Shown: piece after piece, positions 10,692-19,329 of the stretch | Layout of the letters: each line of letters opens with the position of its first letter | How positions within the stretch are numbered: position 1 is the first letter of the stretch | Origin: Sphaeroforma sirkka | Lineage: Eukaryota; Opisthokonta; Ichthyosporea; Ichthyophonida | Length of the DNA stretch: 20,000 nt | Direction of reading: 5' to 3' | Assembly: GCA_001586965.3 (NCBI GenBank) | Contig: LUCW03000098.1 | Location: 95,001-115,000 of the forward strand | Made by a program: the position numbers and the translations under genes | The notes under the pieces: model-generated | Told to the model about the DNA's origin: nothing | What the model saw: only the letters and a program-made list of their open reading frames with translations | Databases searched by the model: none

Positions 10692-12329
10692 ATGCCGGTC
10701 TCATTTCTGTTTATAGACAAACCCTTCAATGTCAAGTGTGCGTTATGCCGTGATATACCCATAGACGCATGCGATACACGCTGTTGTGGTAGTGTATACT
10801 GTGCTCGGTGCATAAACAATTTATCTCTATCATCATCGTCGTCTAAGGATAAGTATTGCCCAGCCTGCTCTGCACCCATCAGCACATCAGACGTTTCCGA
10901 GAACTTTTATCTGCGTAAGCGGGTAGATGAGTTAGAGGTCTCCTGCGACACATGTGGGGAGAGAGGAATTCGTAGTCAGATGCGAGAGAAACACACGGAA
11001 GCGCAATGCAGGGGATCGAGAACAGCTAACTCTAATGTATGTTGGATTGCTAATTGATTAATTGTGCACTCGAATAATATGCCTTCTCTGTCTTCTATTC
11101 GTAATATTATCAGTGTAGAGGTTGCGTTCTGTGTCCGAGTCCAGCGTTAGTTCACTTCTTATTATCTATCTCTAGTGTAAGTTCACTTGTTCTTATATTT
11201 ATATATATTTTACTCTTGAAGAATGAGTTTATGTGGAGTTGGGTTTTTGTATCTAGTAACATGCCTTGCTATGTATATCATAGCCTTATGGGAGGTCTCA
11301 GACATTTATGCGTCTATGCCTAAGTTGTACGGGTTTCTCTCATTGCAATTAGGGTCGATTTCCATACCTATTTATATTGATTACAAATCATTTTTCTTTC
11401 ACATTGATTCTGCTGCAGTACGTGTACCCCCCAATGTCTCCTGGGCCTTATACAGACACTCGAGAACGCGAATCAACTATTGCGGAGTCTGCTCCACCTG
11501 CATACGAGAGCTTACGAAATGACCTTGCTTTTGAAAGTACACCAACGGAAGCGAATGACGGAAGTGATCAGAACGCACCAGAATATGGTCAGCAAGGTTC
11601 TGGTACTGCTACGGATGGGGCTGTCACTGTATCGAAGGTAATTATAAGCAATGTGGGTCTATTCGTGTATTCATGTTATACATGTTATATATAGATGTAT
11701 AGATATATGTACCTGTATATGTATAGATATATAGATATATAGATATAGATATAGACATGTGTGGGTACACATGCCATGGTTTGAGCTGGTATCATATTAT
11801 GTCATATCGAGTATCACGAGATATTCTACTATTACTTATTGGAGTCCACACATATAGTGTTATGCTCATACCTTTTTTTTTTATGTCCACACAGGGTTCA
11901 TACTTCATGTCCATCCTTCGATCAGCTTGGTCACGAATTGCCGGCGTAGTAGAAACTCATCGCGCGACTAAGAAGCTCAGACGTGAACAAGCGAATCAGA
12001 ACCGAGCGGAAAAAATCAGCAGATGCAAGCAGAAAGTGGCTGCTATGTGGTTAAAAAATGTTGAGGGGTATGGTAGCAGCAGCACACCAATTGCAGATAC
12101 AAGTTGCGGGAAGAGTAAAAAATGCCAGAAAGCTCAAAGAAAAGAAGCCAAATGGGCGCGAAAACATGAACATTTTTCGAAAAAGTGCTACGAGCTTTTG
12201 GAACGCAATGATGGAGACGACGATAAACGCAAGCGCGAGTGCCGCTACCAAAGACGTTGGACGAGGAAGGCCAACCGATGCGCACGCAAGCAGGAGAGAT
12301 GGCGTAGCCGAATTGACTGCCGTATATAA
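10692..12329 (+). CDS. RING-finger / C2HC zinc-finger protein with PPxY motif and basic tail, three exons
   Basis: Exons 10692-11036, 11419-11637 and 11895-12329, all phase 0, give 332 residues. Donors are AAT|GTATGT and AAG|GTAATT. Acceptors are CTGCTGCAG and a long T-run ending CCACACAG. Residues 16-59 form a RING: CALC (16-19), RCCGSVYCARC (30-40), CPAC (56-59). The usual histidine position is Ser34 in a CCG-S-V-Y-C arrangement, like the C4C4 RING of the RBBP6 type. A TRAF-like C2HC finger follows (C85, C88, H101, C106). Exon 2 has an S/T/P/E-rich stretch with PPAY at 141-144, a ligand for WW domains such as those of NEDD4-type ligases. Exon 3 is strongly Lys/Arg-rich with several Cys. A ubiquitin E3 role is inferred from the RING. 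No single known family matches the whole order. Confidence 0.8.
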
Positions 12330-12341
12330 GAATAAGTATAT

Positions 12342-12364
12342 GTATATATATATATATATATATA
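12342..12364 (+). repeat. (TA)n microsatellite in the RING gene 3' UTR
   Basis: About 23 bases of alternating TA, starting 12 nt after the stop codon. Confidence 0.9.
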
Positions 12365-12539
12365 GCTTCTTTCGTTCAAATCTAGAGGTTCATTGCTGGG
12401 ATGCTCTTGATTGCATCTTCACTGTTTAGATGAATTTTTGAATACGTCGCTTGGAAGGAAAAGCCTGAAGCTTTTTTATATCCTTTATTTAATCTCTCTC
12501 TTTAGAAGGAATACCACTCATTGGTATAGTTGTAGATTC

Positions 12540-12545
12540 AATAAA
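12540..12545 (+). terminator. Possible polyadenylation signal of the RING gene
   Basis: AATAAA about 210 nt after the stop codon at 12329, in an AT-rich stretch with no earlier canonical hexamer. Motif and position only. Confidence 0.4.
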
Positions 12546-13499
12546 TAGTGAAAGCTATTATGTATATAGCACTCGCATTGGGTCTCGTCCATTTGCACCT
12601 TTTTTACACAACAGGTATCGAACTTCAATCTGAATAGAATCGTATTACATAGTTAAAAAGAATACAAGATATCCATAGCTAATAACACAGATGGCGACAA
12701 CAACCCACATTTATTAAATTGCAATATCTGGATCATTCAAGCGCAACTTATTAAAAATGTGTATTTTAATAGTAAATATCAAACCTGGGACAAGAGACCT
12801 AATACACTATGGGATAAGTATGTGTATACCTCGATTACATATTGTACAAAAGTGGTTCTGCAACGGACCTGGGACAAATTCAAGGGATGCACCATACATA
12901 CATATATCTTGTACAAGAAGTGCTTAATGCACCTTTTAATTCTCGAGTGCCACCCATATAATTATTAACATATTACCGTACTTGCGACTTGAAAGCTTGA
13001 GGCCGGGCGAGGCCTGAGGGCTGGACTGATGACTCCATTGAAGGCTATTTACATATGAGCTTATGACTCTGAGTCCTCTATCAGTGTATCACTATATGAC
13101 TAAACGCGTTTCAGAATCGTGTTTCCCGTGTCCAATCAAATCAAGTTTCGTAAAAGCGCGCCAAATACAAGAGAGAAATATATTTAAAAAATAAAACAAA
13201 TAGTAAATACCGTCAAATACGTGTGGTTGTATTCACAAGCTATTTATTTGTATGTATCTAGTTATATATGAACAAACTCGTGGAAGGAGGGATAGGACAA
13301 CATACTATATGAAAGCAAAAGTGTAGCTTGGCTGACATATGCATTTGTGCATATGGCAAGTGCTTGAATAGTGAAGGCTGGAGTGTAAGGATTTCTCAAG
13401 TGAGTTTATAATTCAATTGGTTACGACCGAAACTTAGTCGGTGTATTCGTCAAGGTATGTACATCTGACGAAACTATAGGTAATGCAATTCGCGACAAC
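12546..13499. other. Intergenic region with candidate promoter elements for the 13500 gene
   Basis: No gene is supported. Near its right end there is CCAAT in TCCAATCA (about 13131), an E2F-like GCGCGCCAAA at 13156-13165, an inverted CCAAT (ATTGG) near 13416, and a weak TATA-like TTTATAATTC near 13405. A palindromic CATATGCATTTGTGCATATG lies near 13337-13356. Confidence 0.4.
13156..13165 (-). promoter_or_regulatory. Candidate E2F/DP site
   Basis: The minus strand reads TTTGGCGCGC, a full match to the E2F consensus, 335 bp upstream of the ATG at 13500 in otherwise AT-rich DNA. Binding is inferred from the motif alone. Confidence 0.3.
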
Positions 13500-13811
13500 A
13501 TGACCGACAAAAATTGTTTAGAGTCAATTAAAGCTCAGGAAAAATCCAGGGCAAAGCAGATATCAGCTGAAGCCAGATATATCGGTTCAAATCCCTTTGA
13601 ACTGGCGAAAGGTAGTACATCGAAGCGTAAAAGCAATGTCACACATAAGCTGTCGGATGTGTTTGGAGATGTTGAAGAATCTAGCAAGCGTATGCGTGTA
13701 CGAGATGATAATAAGTTGGGATATGCTGCGGTGGCAACAAATGAATTGAGCGCGAATGAGAGAAACAGCTATACCAAGGAGGACATGGGGGTGGCTGAAG
13801 TGGTTGAGAAG
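13500..13811 (+). CDS. First coding exon of a probable nuclear protein, likely N-terminus of the ASH2-like gene
   Basis: ATG at 13500 opens 104 codons ending exactly at a consensus donor, GAGAAG|GTATGT (13812), phase 0. If not spliced, the frame stops three codons later. The peptide is hydrophilic and charged. It has short basic clusters SKRKS and SSKRMRVR that could be nuclear localisation signals, and no recognised domain. Both ends of the intron to 14898 are phase 0, so it can splice straight onto the long acidic exon. Alternatively it uses intermediate exons near 13907-14030 and 14189-14300. It could also belong to a separate small gene. Direct linkage to the PHD exon is inference. Confidence 0.55.
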
Positions 13812-13906
13812 GTATGTGTATAGTATGTATGGGGGCTTTGGAGTTATTGTGGGTGTTTGTGTGTGTGGGATAGTGTGTGTGTGAAAGGGCTCCGCGAGTG
13901 TACGGG

Positions 13907-14032
13907 CATGTCAGTTGATATCAAAGTAGGGATCGATAAATTGAAATTGAAAGTTGAAGACATATTGGAATTGAAAGTTAAAGACAGTTATACCATAGGA
14001 AATATTGTGATGCGAAAAGAAGATCAAAAGGT
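13907..14032 (+). CDS. Possible small exon with a duplicated 8-residue motif (weak)
   Basis: An open stretch reads LKLKVED then LELKVKD, from two copies of a sequence of about 22 bp (13941-13963 and 13965-13986). It ends at AAAAG|GTGTGG. An in-frame acceptor after 13811 exists only at CCGCGAG, which lacks a pyrimidine tract. The more obvious CATGTCAG acceptor is out of phase. Coding status is undecided. Confidence 0.25.
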
Positions 14033-14075
14033 GTGGGTTTGGGATGTATAGTGTCTTATTTGCTGATCTTGAGTG

Positions 14076-14089
14076 TACACACACGCACA

Positions 14090-14144
<55 letters not shown>
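14076..14144 (+). repeat. Compound microsatellite (CA)n(TA)n
   Basis: CA-rich 14076-14091 (with CG variants) followed by about 53 bases of alternating AT. Confidence 0.95.
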
Positions 14145-14146
<2 letters not shown>

Positions 14147-14182
14147 TGTAGAAATATCTAATTCACATTTATCGATTGACCA

Positions 14183-14362
14183 ATGAAGGACATACAAGAG
14201 GTCGACATATCTTCACGGGTAGTAAAGGAGAGTTGGGGCAAAACAAAGGGCCTAGATACACAGGACAAACCCAGCACGGAGACTAAGAGCAAGAGAACAG
14301 GTGTGTTGTACCAGATCCTACAAACAAGCGGGATCGAGCATATACACGTACAGACACACTAG
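14183..14362 (+). CDS. Small open frame or exon of 59 codons, charged (uncertain)
   Basis: ATG at 14183 to TAG at 14360-14362. The peptide is rich in K, E, D and T, like the large exon downstream. Within it, 14189-14300 is bounded by AAG|GAC and a good donor ACAG|GTGTGT. It could therefore be an internal exon of phase 0 to phase 1. The matching downstream acceptor would be TTATGTTAG at 14742, which extends the long exon upstream. No domain is recognised. Confidence 0.3.
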   Translation: MKDIQEVDISSRVVKESWGKTKGLDTQDKPSTETKSKRTGVLYQILQTSGIEHIHVQTH

Positions 14363-14897
14363 CGACTGTATCTGCCAACTTTCTATATGAATCTATGCAG
14401 ATATACCTCACTATTCAGTCCACTGTTTAAAATTGCTGGTGCGCATTCTGATGGCGCTATGTACGCTACCCATTGAGTTGAGATGTTGTCACGTGTCCGT
14501 CCTCCAATGCGCAATTCTCTGAGTTCAGTCATACTCGGCGTAAAGACGTATCTTATAACCAGTTTACACTTTTGTATTGAATTTGATAGAGCATATATGT
14601 ATGTACATGTGTACTTGCACTCTTGGTTGTGGCTCAGAAGTCCAGTTGCTGACACATGTTTCCGAGTTGGATTGAAGAGTTTCATACGCAAAGCAATACT
14701 GCATTTAACCGAACGAAAAGACGTGCATTTCACTTATGTTAGGAGTAATAGGAAGGATAATTTCTATGCCATGGGTGGTTGTGAGTGGATGGTATATGCT
14801 TCAGTGTCCCTTATACCCACATTTGCCTGGTCTAAATGCCTCAACATATGTACTACTTGTCCTATCAAACAATACGTTAGGCACGGCCTTCTTCCAG
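14363..14897. other. Intron or intergenic stretch before the long exon
   Basis: Several overlapping open frames exist (for example plus 14483-14929 and minus 14383-14733), but none has recognisable content. The stretch ends in a pyrimidine-rich GCACGGCCTTCTTCCAG acceptor at 14897. A second acceptor at 14742 would keep 14743-14897 as coding in the same frame as the long exon. Confidence 0.4.
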
Positions 14898-17800
14898 CTG
14901 AACGGGGCCGAAACTGTCCCCGAATATGATCCCCAGCTGGAGACCAGAGTTAGTCGTAGCGGAAAAACCATCAAAACCGGTACTGTCGGTGCTTTTAGTC
15001 CCGTAATTAAAACGGGACGTAAGGCTTCGAAGCACGATGGAAGTGGCATAATCAGGGGCGATATTAGTGGAGACAGTGCTATAAATAGAACAGAAGCTGA
15101 TACCAGTTCACATGGGAGTAAAACGGGCGATACAAGCGGCGTGGACGAGGAAGAAGGTATGAGTGCAAACATCAGTCCTCGCGTAAACTCAGCAGAAACA
15201 CTCCTTACAACATACAACCATACACCCATGAATGCTGGCAAATACGCAGCTGTGGTGAAGGCTAAGACCACCCCGAGAGGTAAGCGCGGCCGTCCCTTGG
15301 CACGTGGGCGGGCGCGAGCACGCGGCTCGGTGGGAGTCGTACCACAGCACTCGCTTCCAATTGCGGGACGTACCGGTATTGCGAAGGTTGGCAATATGAG
15401 TGAGACGGAAGAAGTGTCGGGAATTGAGGATAGGTGTGTGAGTGTCGGTGAAGGTGAGAACGAGGGTGACGATGACACGGCCGAGAAAGATCTCGAGACT
15501 CGGCTTAATAGCGGAAAGGAGGTGGTAGGAGAGTGTGTGGATACCGGGACGAAACGGGACGGCGATGTGGCGGAGAGTGTCGATGATGGGGCCGAAGCCG
15601 AAACGGATGGCGAGACGGGACAACTTCAGAAGGTACAAGGGGAAGAGAAGAATAGTGGTGACGGCATGGTGGATAGTGTGAAAGGGCCTGAGGCTGCTAC
15701 GGTTGCCATGGATACAGACAGCGCCGATGTCAGCACCGCCATTGAGGTCAGAGACAGCACCAGCACAGAGAAGGAAGACATGGAAGGTTGCGATGCTGGT
15801 AGTAAAGTAAACGACAACAGTGGAATAAACAACAACGCCGCAATAAACGACAGCGAGGAAGGGATGAGGGCTGTTGAGTACGACCACAAAGCTAGTGACG
15901 TTGGGAACGGTAGGGATGTGATTATATCGACAGGTGTCATGACACCTCAACCCCAAACGACCGACAAGACTGACAGCACCACTGCTGAGGGTTGTGGACG
16001 TGTCAAAAGCAACCCTGACATCGACACAGACACAGACACTACATGTGCAGAGAAAACAAATAGTACCGAACAATTCGGGGACAAGACTGGCACGTACGGG
16101 GCTGAGGTACCTTCTGATATGACAGGCGACGACATAGGAGATTTGGTGGTAGAGGATATGTCTGAGGGGGTGGTAAAAGAGGACGAGAGGATGGATATCG
16201 ATGGACCTACGCAGGCGAGTGCGCCTGCTAGTATTTGTATAGACACGTGCGACAGTGGTGAAGGTGGCAAACCTGCAGAAGAAGAGACTGTCACACCGGC
16301 CGAGAAACAACTGGACAATCATGCCGGTACACACGCCGGCACGACCACAGACATGCACGTAGATAGTCAAGTAGATAAAGACACAGACGCACAGACACAC
16401 ACCCAAAGGGACCTGCAGAAGGATACACCTGCAGACAACCCTACCGATACACACACAGACGAGCAAATAGACAAAGAAAGGGAAGGACTGCCAGCAGAGC
16501 CAATAGGTGCACACACAAAGGAGGAGAAGGGCACGCAGAAGAGTGGTCTTGCTGACAAAGATGCACAGACACAGACAGACACCCAGAGAATCAAGCCAGA
16601 CGATACCCACACAAACAAAGAAACAGACAATGCACACGCAGACGGGCGAAACGACAAACAACCCAACCCTGAGGCAGGCAAAGATATAGATACACACCCA
16701 GACACGCAAATGGTCAAGCAAGACGAATCTCTTGCAAACAATAGTGCAGAGACACGGAGAACCACACAAAAGGACAAGCAACCCGATGTTCTTACCGACA
16801 GAGATGCCGACACCCACTCAGGTCTCGCCATGGAGTCCGACGAGGATGAGGGGGAGCAACCACAGCAAACACACACACACACACACACACGACACCAACG
16901 ACCGAGATACACGAGGTAGCCGATCCCGCTCGAGCGCAAGTGCGAGTGTGGACGTCGATGGCGCGGGTGAGGCTGGCACACGGCCCACGCGCATGCGAGA
17001 TGGGATGGGGGGTAGTACGGGGAACGGACGGGGCAAAGCAAGGGTTTTAATGGGCAGACCTAGGGGCATAAAGGGGGCCAAACGGAAACGGGAGACGGTC
17101 AGTGGATCGGTGGACGGTGTGGAGGTAGAGCACGGCGTTGGGAATATGGTAGGTACGGGGGAAGACGATAGCGGTAGCACCAGTGTGGGGGTCGGTGCGC
17201 ATGCCGACACGGGGTTAAAAGCCCGGGCCAAAACCCGGCGGAAACCGGGGAAAGGCGGGGCCAAACGACCACACGTCAACAAGTACGCAACCACCAGAGA
17301 CTTGTATGCGGATCTGGTAGAGATCGATCAGGACGAGGTCAACGCCTTGTTCTTTCCCAAGTACAACCCAGCAGCCATGGTGTGGAACACAACCCACACA
17401 CTCAACCAGAAAAACAAGTACTGCTACTGCGGGGGCAAGCGCACGCGCAAGAACTGCGACCTGTACTGTGACCAGTGCAACAACTGGTTCCATCTGGACT
17501 GTGTGAAGATCAATAACTCGCCCACGCTGGCCTATGGATTGCACTACAAGTTTGTGTGCAAAGCGTGTGTGTACACGTACGACACGCGGGTTGCCCTGAC
17601 AGTATGTGGCGATGTCCTGAGTTTATATTCTCAGGTGTAGCTGTTTATGTCACGATGTCATGAGTGTATATTCCCAGGTGTAGTTGTTTATGTCACGATG
17701 TCATGCGTGTATATTCCTAGGTGTAGTTGTGTATGTGACGATGTCCTGAGTGTATATTCACAGGTGTAGTTATGTATGTGACGATGTTCTGAGTGTATAT

Positions 17801-19280
17801 TCACAGGTGGAGTTGTGTATGTGATGATGTTCTGAGTGTATAATCACAGGTGTAGTTGTGTATGTGATGATGTCCTGAGTGTATATTCACAGGTGTAGTT
17901 ATGTATGTGACGATGTTCTGAGTGTATATTCACAGGTGGAGTTGTGTATGTGATGATGTTCTGAGTGTATAATCACAGGTGTAGTTGTGTATGTGATGAT
18001 GTTATGAGTGTATATTCACAGGTGTAGCTGTTTATGTGATGATGTCCTGAGTGTATATTCACAGGTGTAGTTGTGTGTGTGGTGATGTTCTGAGTATATG
18101 TTTGCGTGTGTAGTCGTGTATGTGGCAATGTCCAGAGTATGCATTGTCAGGTGTAGTTGTGAGTGTATCTAAGTTTGTGGGTGAGGCGTGGCTGTACTCG
18201 TACGGCACGCTTGTTGCCCGGGTATTTGGTGGTGACATTTGAGAATATGTCCTGTCCACAGGGATGTATATGCATACCTACCGCTTGTTGAGATCCCCCT
18301 ATGCACTAGTTTGGGGTTGGCGTGTCCTGTGCGTAGATTTTCTGCGATGTGAGAGTATGCCAGAGTATGCCAAGTGTGTTAGATTGTCGTGCAAGCGTGT
18401 CTTTAGATTTAGACCTACTAGTGTGCCTGCACACACACACACACTCATATATATATATATGAGTATATATATATATATATATATATATTCTTGTGGGTAT
18501 GAGCTATTGTGGGGGATCTACTCTTGCTGGTTCTGTGTGCAGTACAGACTTGTACGCATGTAGATACATACATCGGTGACAATTGCCATTGCTCTACACG
18601 TGCATACTCTAATGCGCACTTATACGTATGTGGATACATACATGTTTTCAACTCTCTTTACTTTACACTTGCACATTCAAATACATACCATGTTCACTTG
18701 TACGTATATAGATACATACACATTCTAGATTCCCTTTGCTTTTCACTTGCAAACTCCAATGCACGCTTATATGTATGTAGATACATACATATTTTGAATT
18801 TCTTCTACTTTATACATGCATACTCAAATTCATACCAAATATCACAAATTGAAAATCGGAATTGTATCTAAATGTATGTGTAGGCGGCGAGGGACGCCAA
18901 AGAACTTCAGAGCGGTACAATGGAAACATCTGCACCTAAAGCTATGGACATTGATTCAAAAACACAAAAGGAAGGGCCAAATGGCAGTACAAGGGGGGCT
19001 GAAATAGGCCTAAATGGGACAGATGCTGTAGATGCGGTCGAGAATGCGGTCGATAGAGAAGTGGACAGAGCCGATGCGAAAACTGACACTGGTGAGAAAA
19101 TAAGCTCTGGTGACAAAAGAAGCTCTGGTGTCAGAATAAGCTCTGAAATGAATAACAGTGGGGAGCCTAGCACTGGCACTGGCAAGAAGATAGCAAACAC
19201 TGTTGAGAATGTCAAAGGAAATGAGAAACCGGATACCACTGCGATACAGACGACCGACGATGTAGCTGTGGTGAACAAAG
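14898..19280 (+). CDS. ASH2-like chromatin protein: acidic disordered region, AT-hook, PHD finger (3' end outside window)
   Basis: Exons 14898-17601 and 18884-19280, both starting in phase 0. Donors are ACA|GTATGT (17602) and AAAG|GTAAGT (19281, phase 1), so the gene continues past the window. About 660 residues are disordered and rich in D, E, T and K. RGRPLARGR (15285 on) is AT-hook-like. Later GRPRGIKGAKRKR is basic. Next come LFFPKYNPAAMVWN and a PHD finger at 17422-17568 with spacing C-x1-C-x12-C-x2-C-x4-H-x2-C-x18-C-x2-C, all eight ligands present. The YCYCG start, NNWFHLDC and YKFVCKAC match ASH2, the COMPASS/SET1-MLL histone H3K4 methyltransferase subunit. Its winged helix and SPRY would lie downstream. 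The frame changes at (AC)11, 16869-16890: the acidic frame stops at 16919 and the PHD frame is +1. No plausible intron bridges it. ASH2 assignment is moderate; PHD is firm. Confidence 0.65.
16320..16750 (+). repeat. Coding low-complexity tract of D/T/H/Q repeats from CA/CAGA-rich DNA
   Basis: Cryptic repeats of ACACAGAC-like words encode imperfect DTHTD, DAQT and KDTD motifs in the acidic region. The underlying DNA resembles diverged (CA)n with G substitutions. This suggests microsatellite-driven growth of a disordered linker. Confidence 0.6.
16869..16890 (+). repeat. (AC)11 microsatellite inside the coding exon, site of the frame change
   Basis: A pure AC run encoding Thr-His alternation in either frame. 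The acidic frame enters it and the PHD frame leaves it. The net offset equals one missing two-base unit. Confidence 0.9.
17611..18165 (+). repeat. 43-bp intronic minisatellite, about 13 units
   Basis: Units start at 17611, 17654, 17697, 17740 and every 43 bp to 18127. The core is GATGTCCTGAGTGTATATTC, ACAGGTGTAGTTGTGTATGTGAC. The unit tail GTATGTGAC matches the real intron start GTATGTGGC at 17602. The array therefore begins at the splice donor and repeats donor-like GTATGTG plus acceptor-like TTCACAG in every unit. 17740-17868 and 17869-17997 are identical three-unit blocks. Sequence decays after about 18084. Confidence 0.95.
18430..18488 (+). repeat. Compound microsatellite (CA)n(TA)n in the same intron
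   Basis: AC at 18431-18444, then two TA blocks separated by GAG (18447-18460 and 18464-18488). Confidence 0.9.
18548..18840 (+). repeat. Four diverged tandem units of 70-78 bp in the same intron
   Basis: Units start near 18548, 18618, 18696 and 18766. Each begins ACTTRTACGTATGTAGATAC-like, runs through a T/C-rich middle and ends near a GCATACTCAAAT-like block. No open frame is kept between units. Confidence 0.75.
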
Positions 19281-19329
19281 GTAAGTGACCTCGCACATAC
19301 TCTACCTCATACTTCTGGTACATGTAGTA

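Noticed and set aside
12759..12968. 69-codon frame with three (T/L)WDK words
   Set aside because: The repeat comes from a short duplicated ACCTGGGACAA-like DNA word. No promoter, domain or splice support.
13578..13600. GGTTCAAATCC, a match to a tRNA B box
   Set aside because: The flanking bases cannot form the T-arm stem, no A box or cloverleaf is found upstream, and it lies inside a good coding exon.
14383..14733. Minus-strand 116-codon frame
   Set aside because: No motif, no clear start context; overlaps other equally long frames in a likely intron.
14736..14897. ATG at 14736 as the start of the long acidic protein
   Set aside because: A strong pyrimidine-rich acceptor sits at 14897, and the segment upstream of it differs in composition (hydrophobic against acidic). 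Kept only as an alternative exon extension from 14743.
15189..16817. Minus-strand 542-codon frame rich in Val, Cys and Leu
   Set aside because: It is the complement of the CA-rich acidic exon. Lack of stops follows from base composition; no domain, and the plus strand has the AT-hook and PHD context.
16891..17421. An intron joining the acidic and PHD frames
   Set aside because: The only donor-like sites nearby (CAG|GTCTCG, GAG|GTAGCC) are weak, and no T-rich tract precedes any AG in the GC-rich stretch. A one-unit AC change is simpler, though RNA data could still overturn this.
17611..18165. 43-bp repeats as a CRISPR array
   Set aside because: Units are contiguous with no unique spacers, and the host is eukaryotic.
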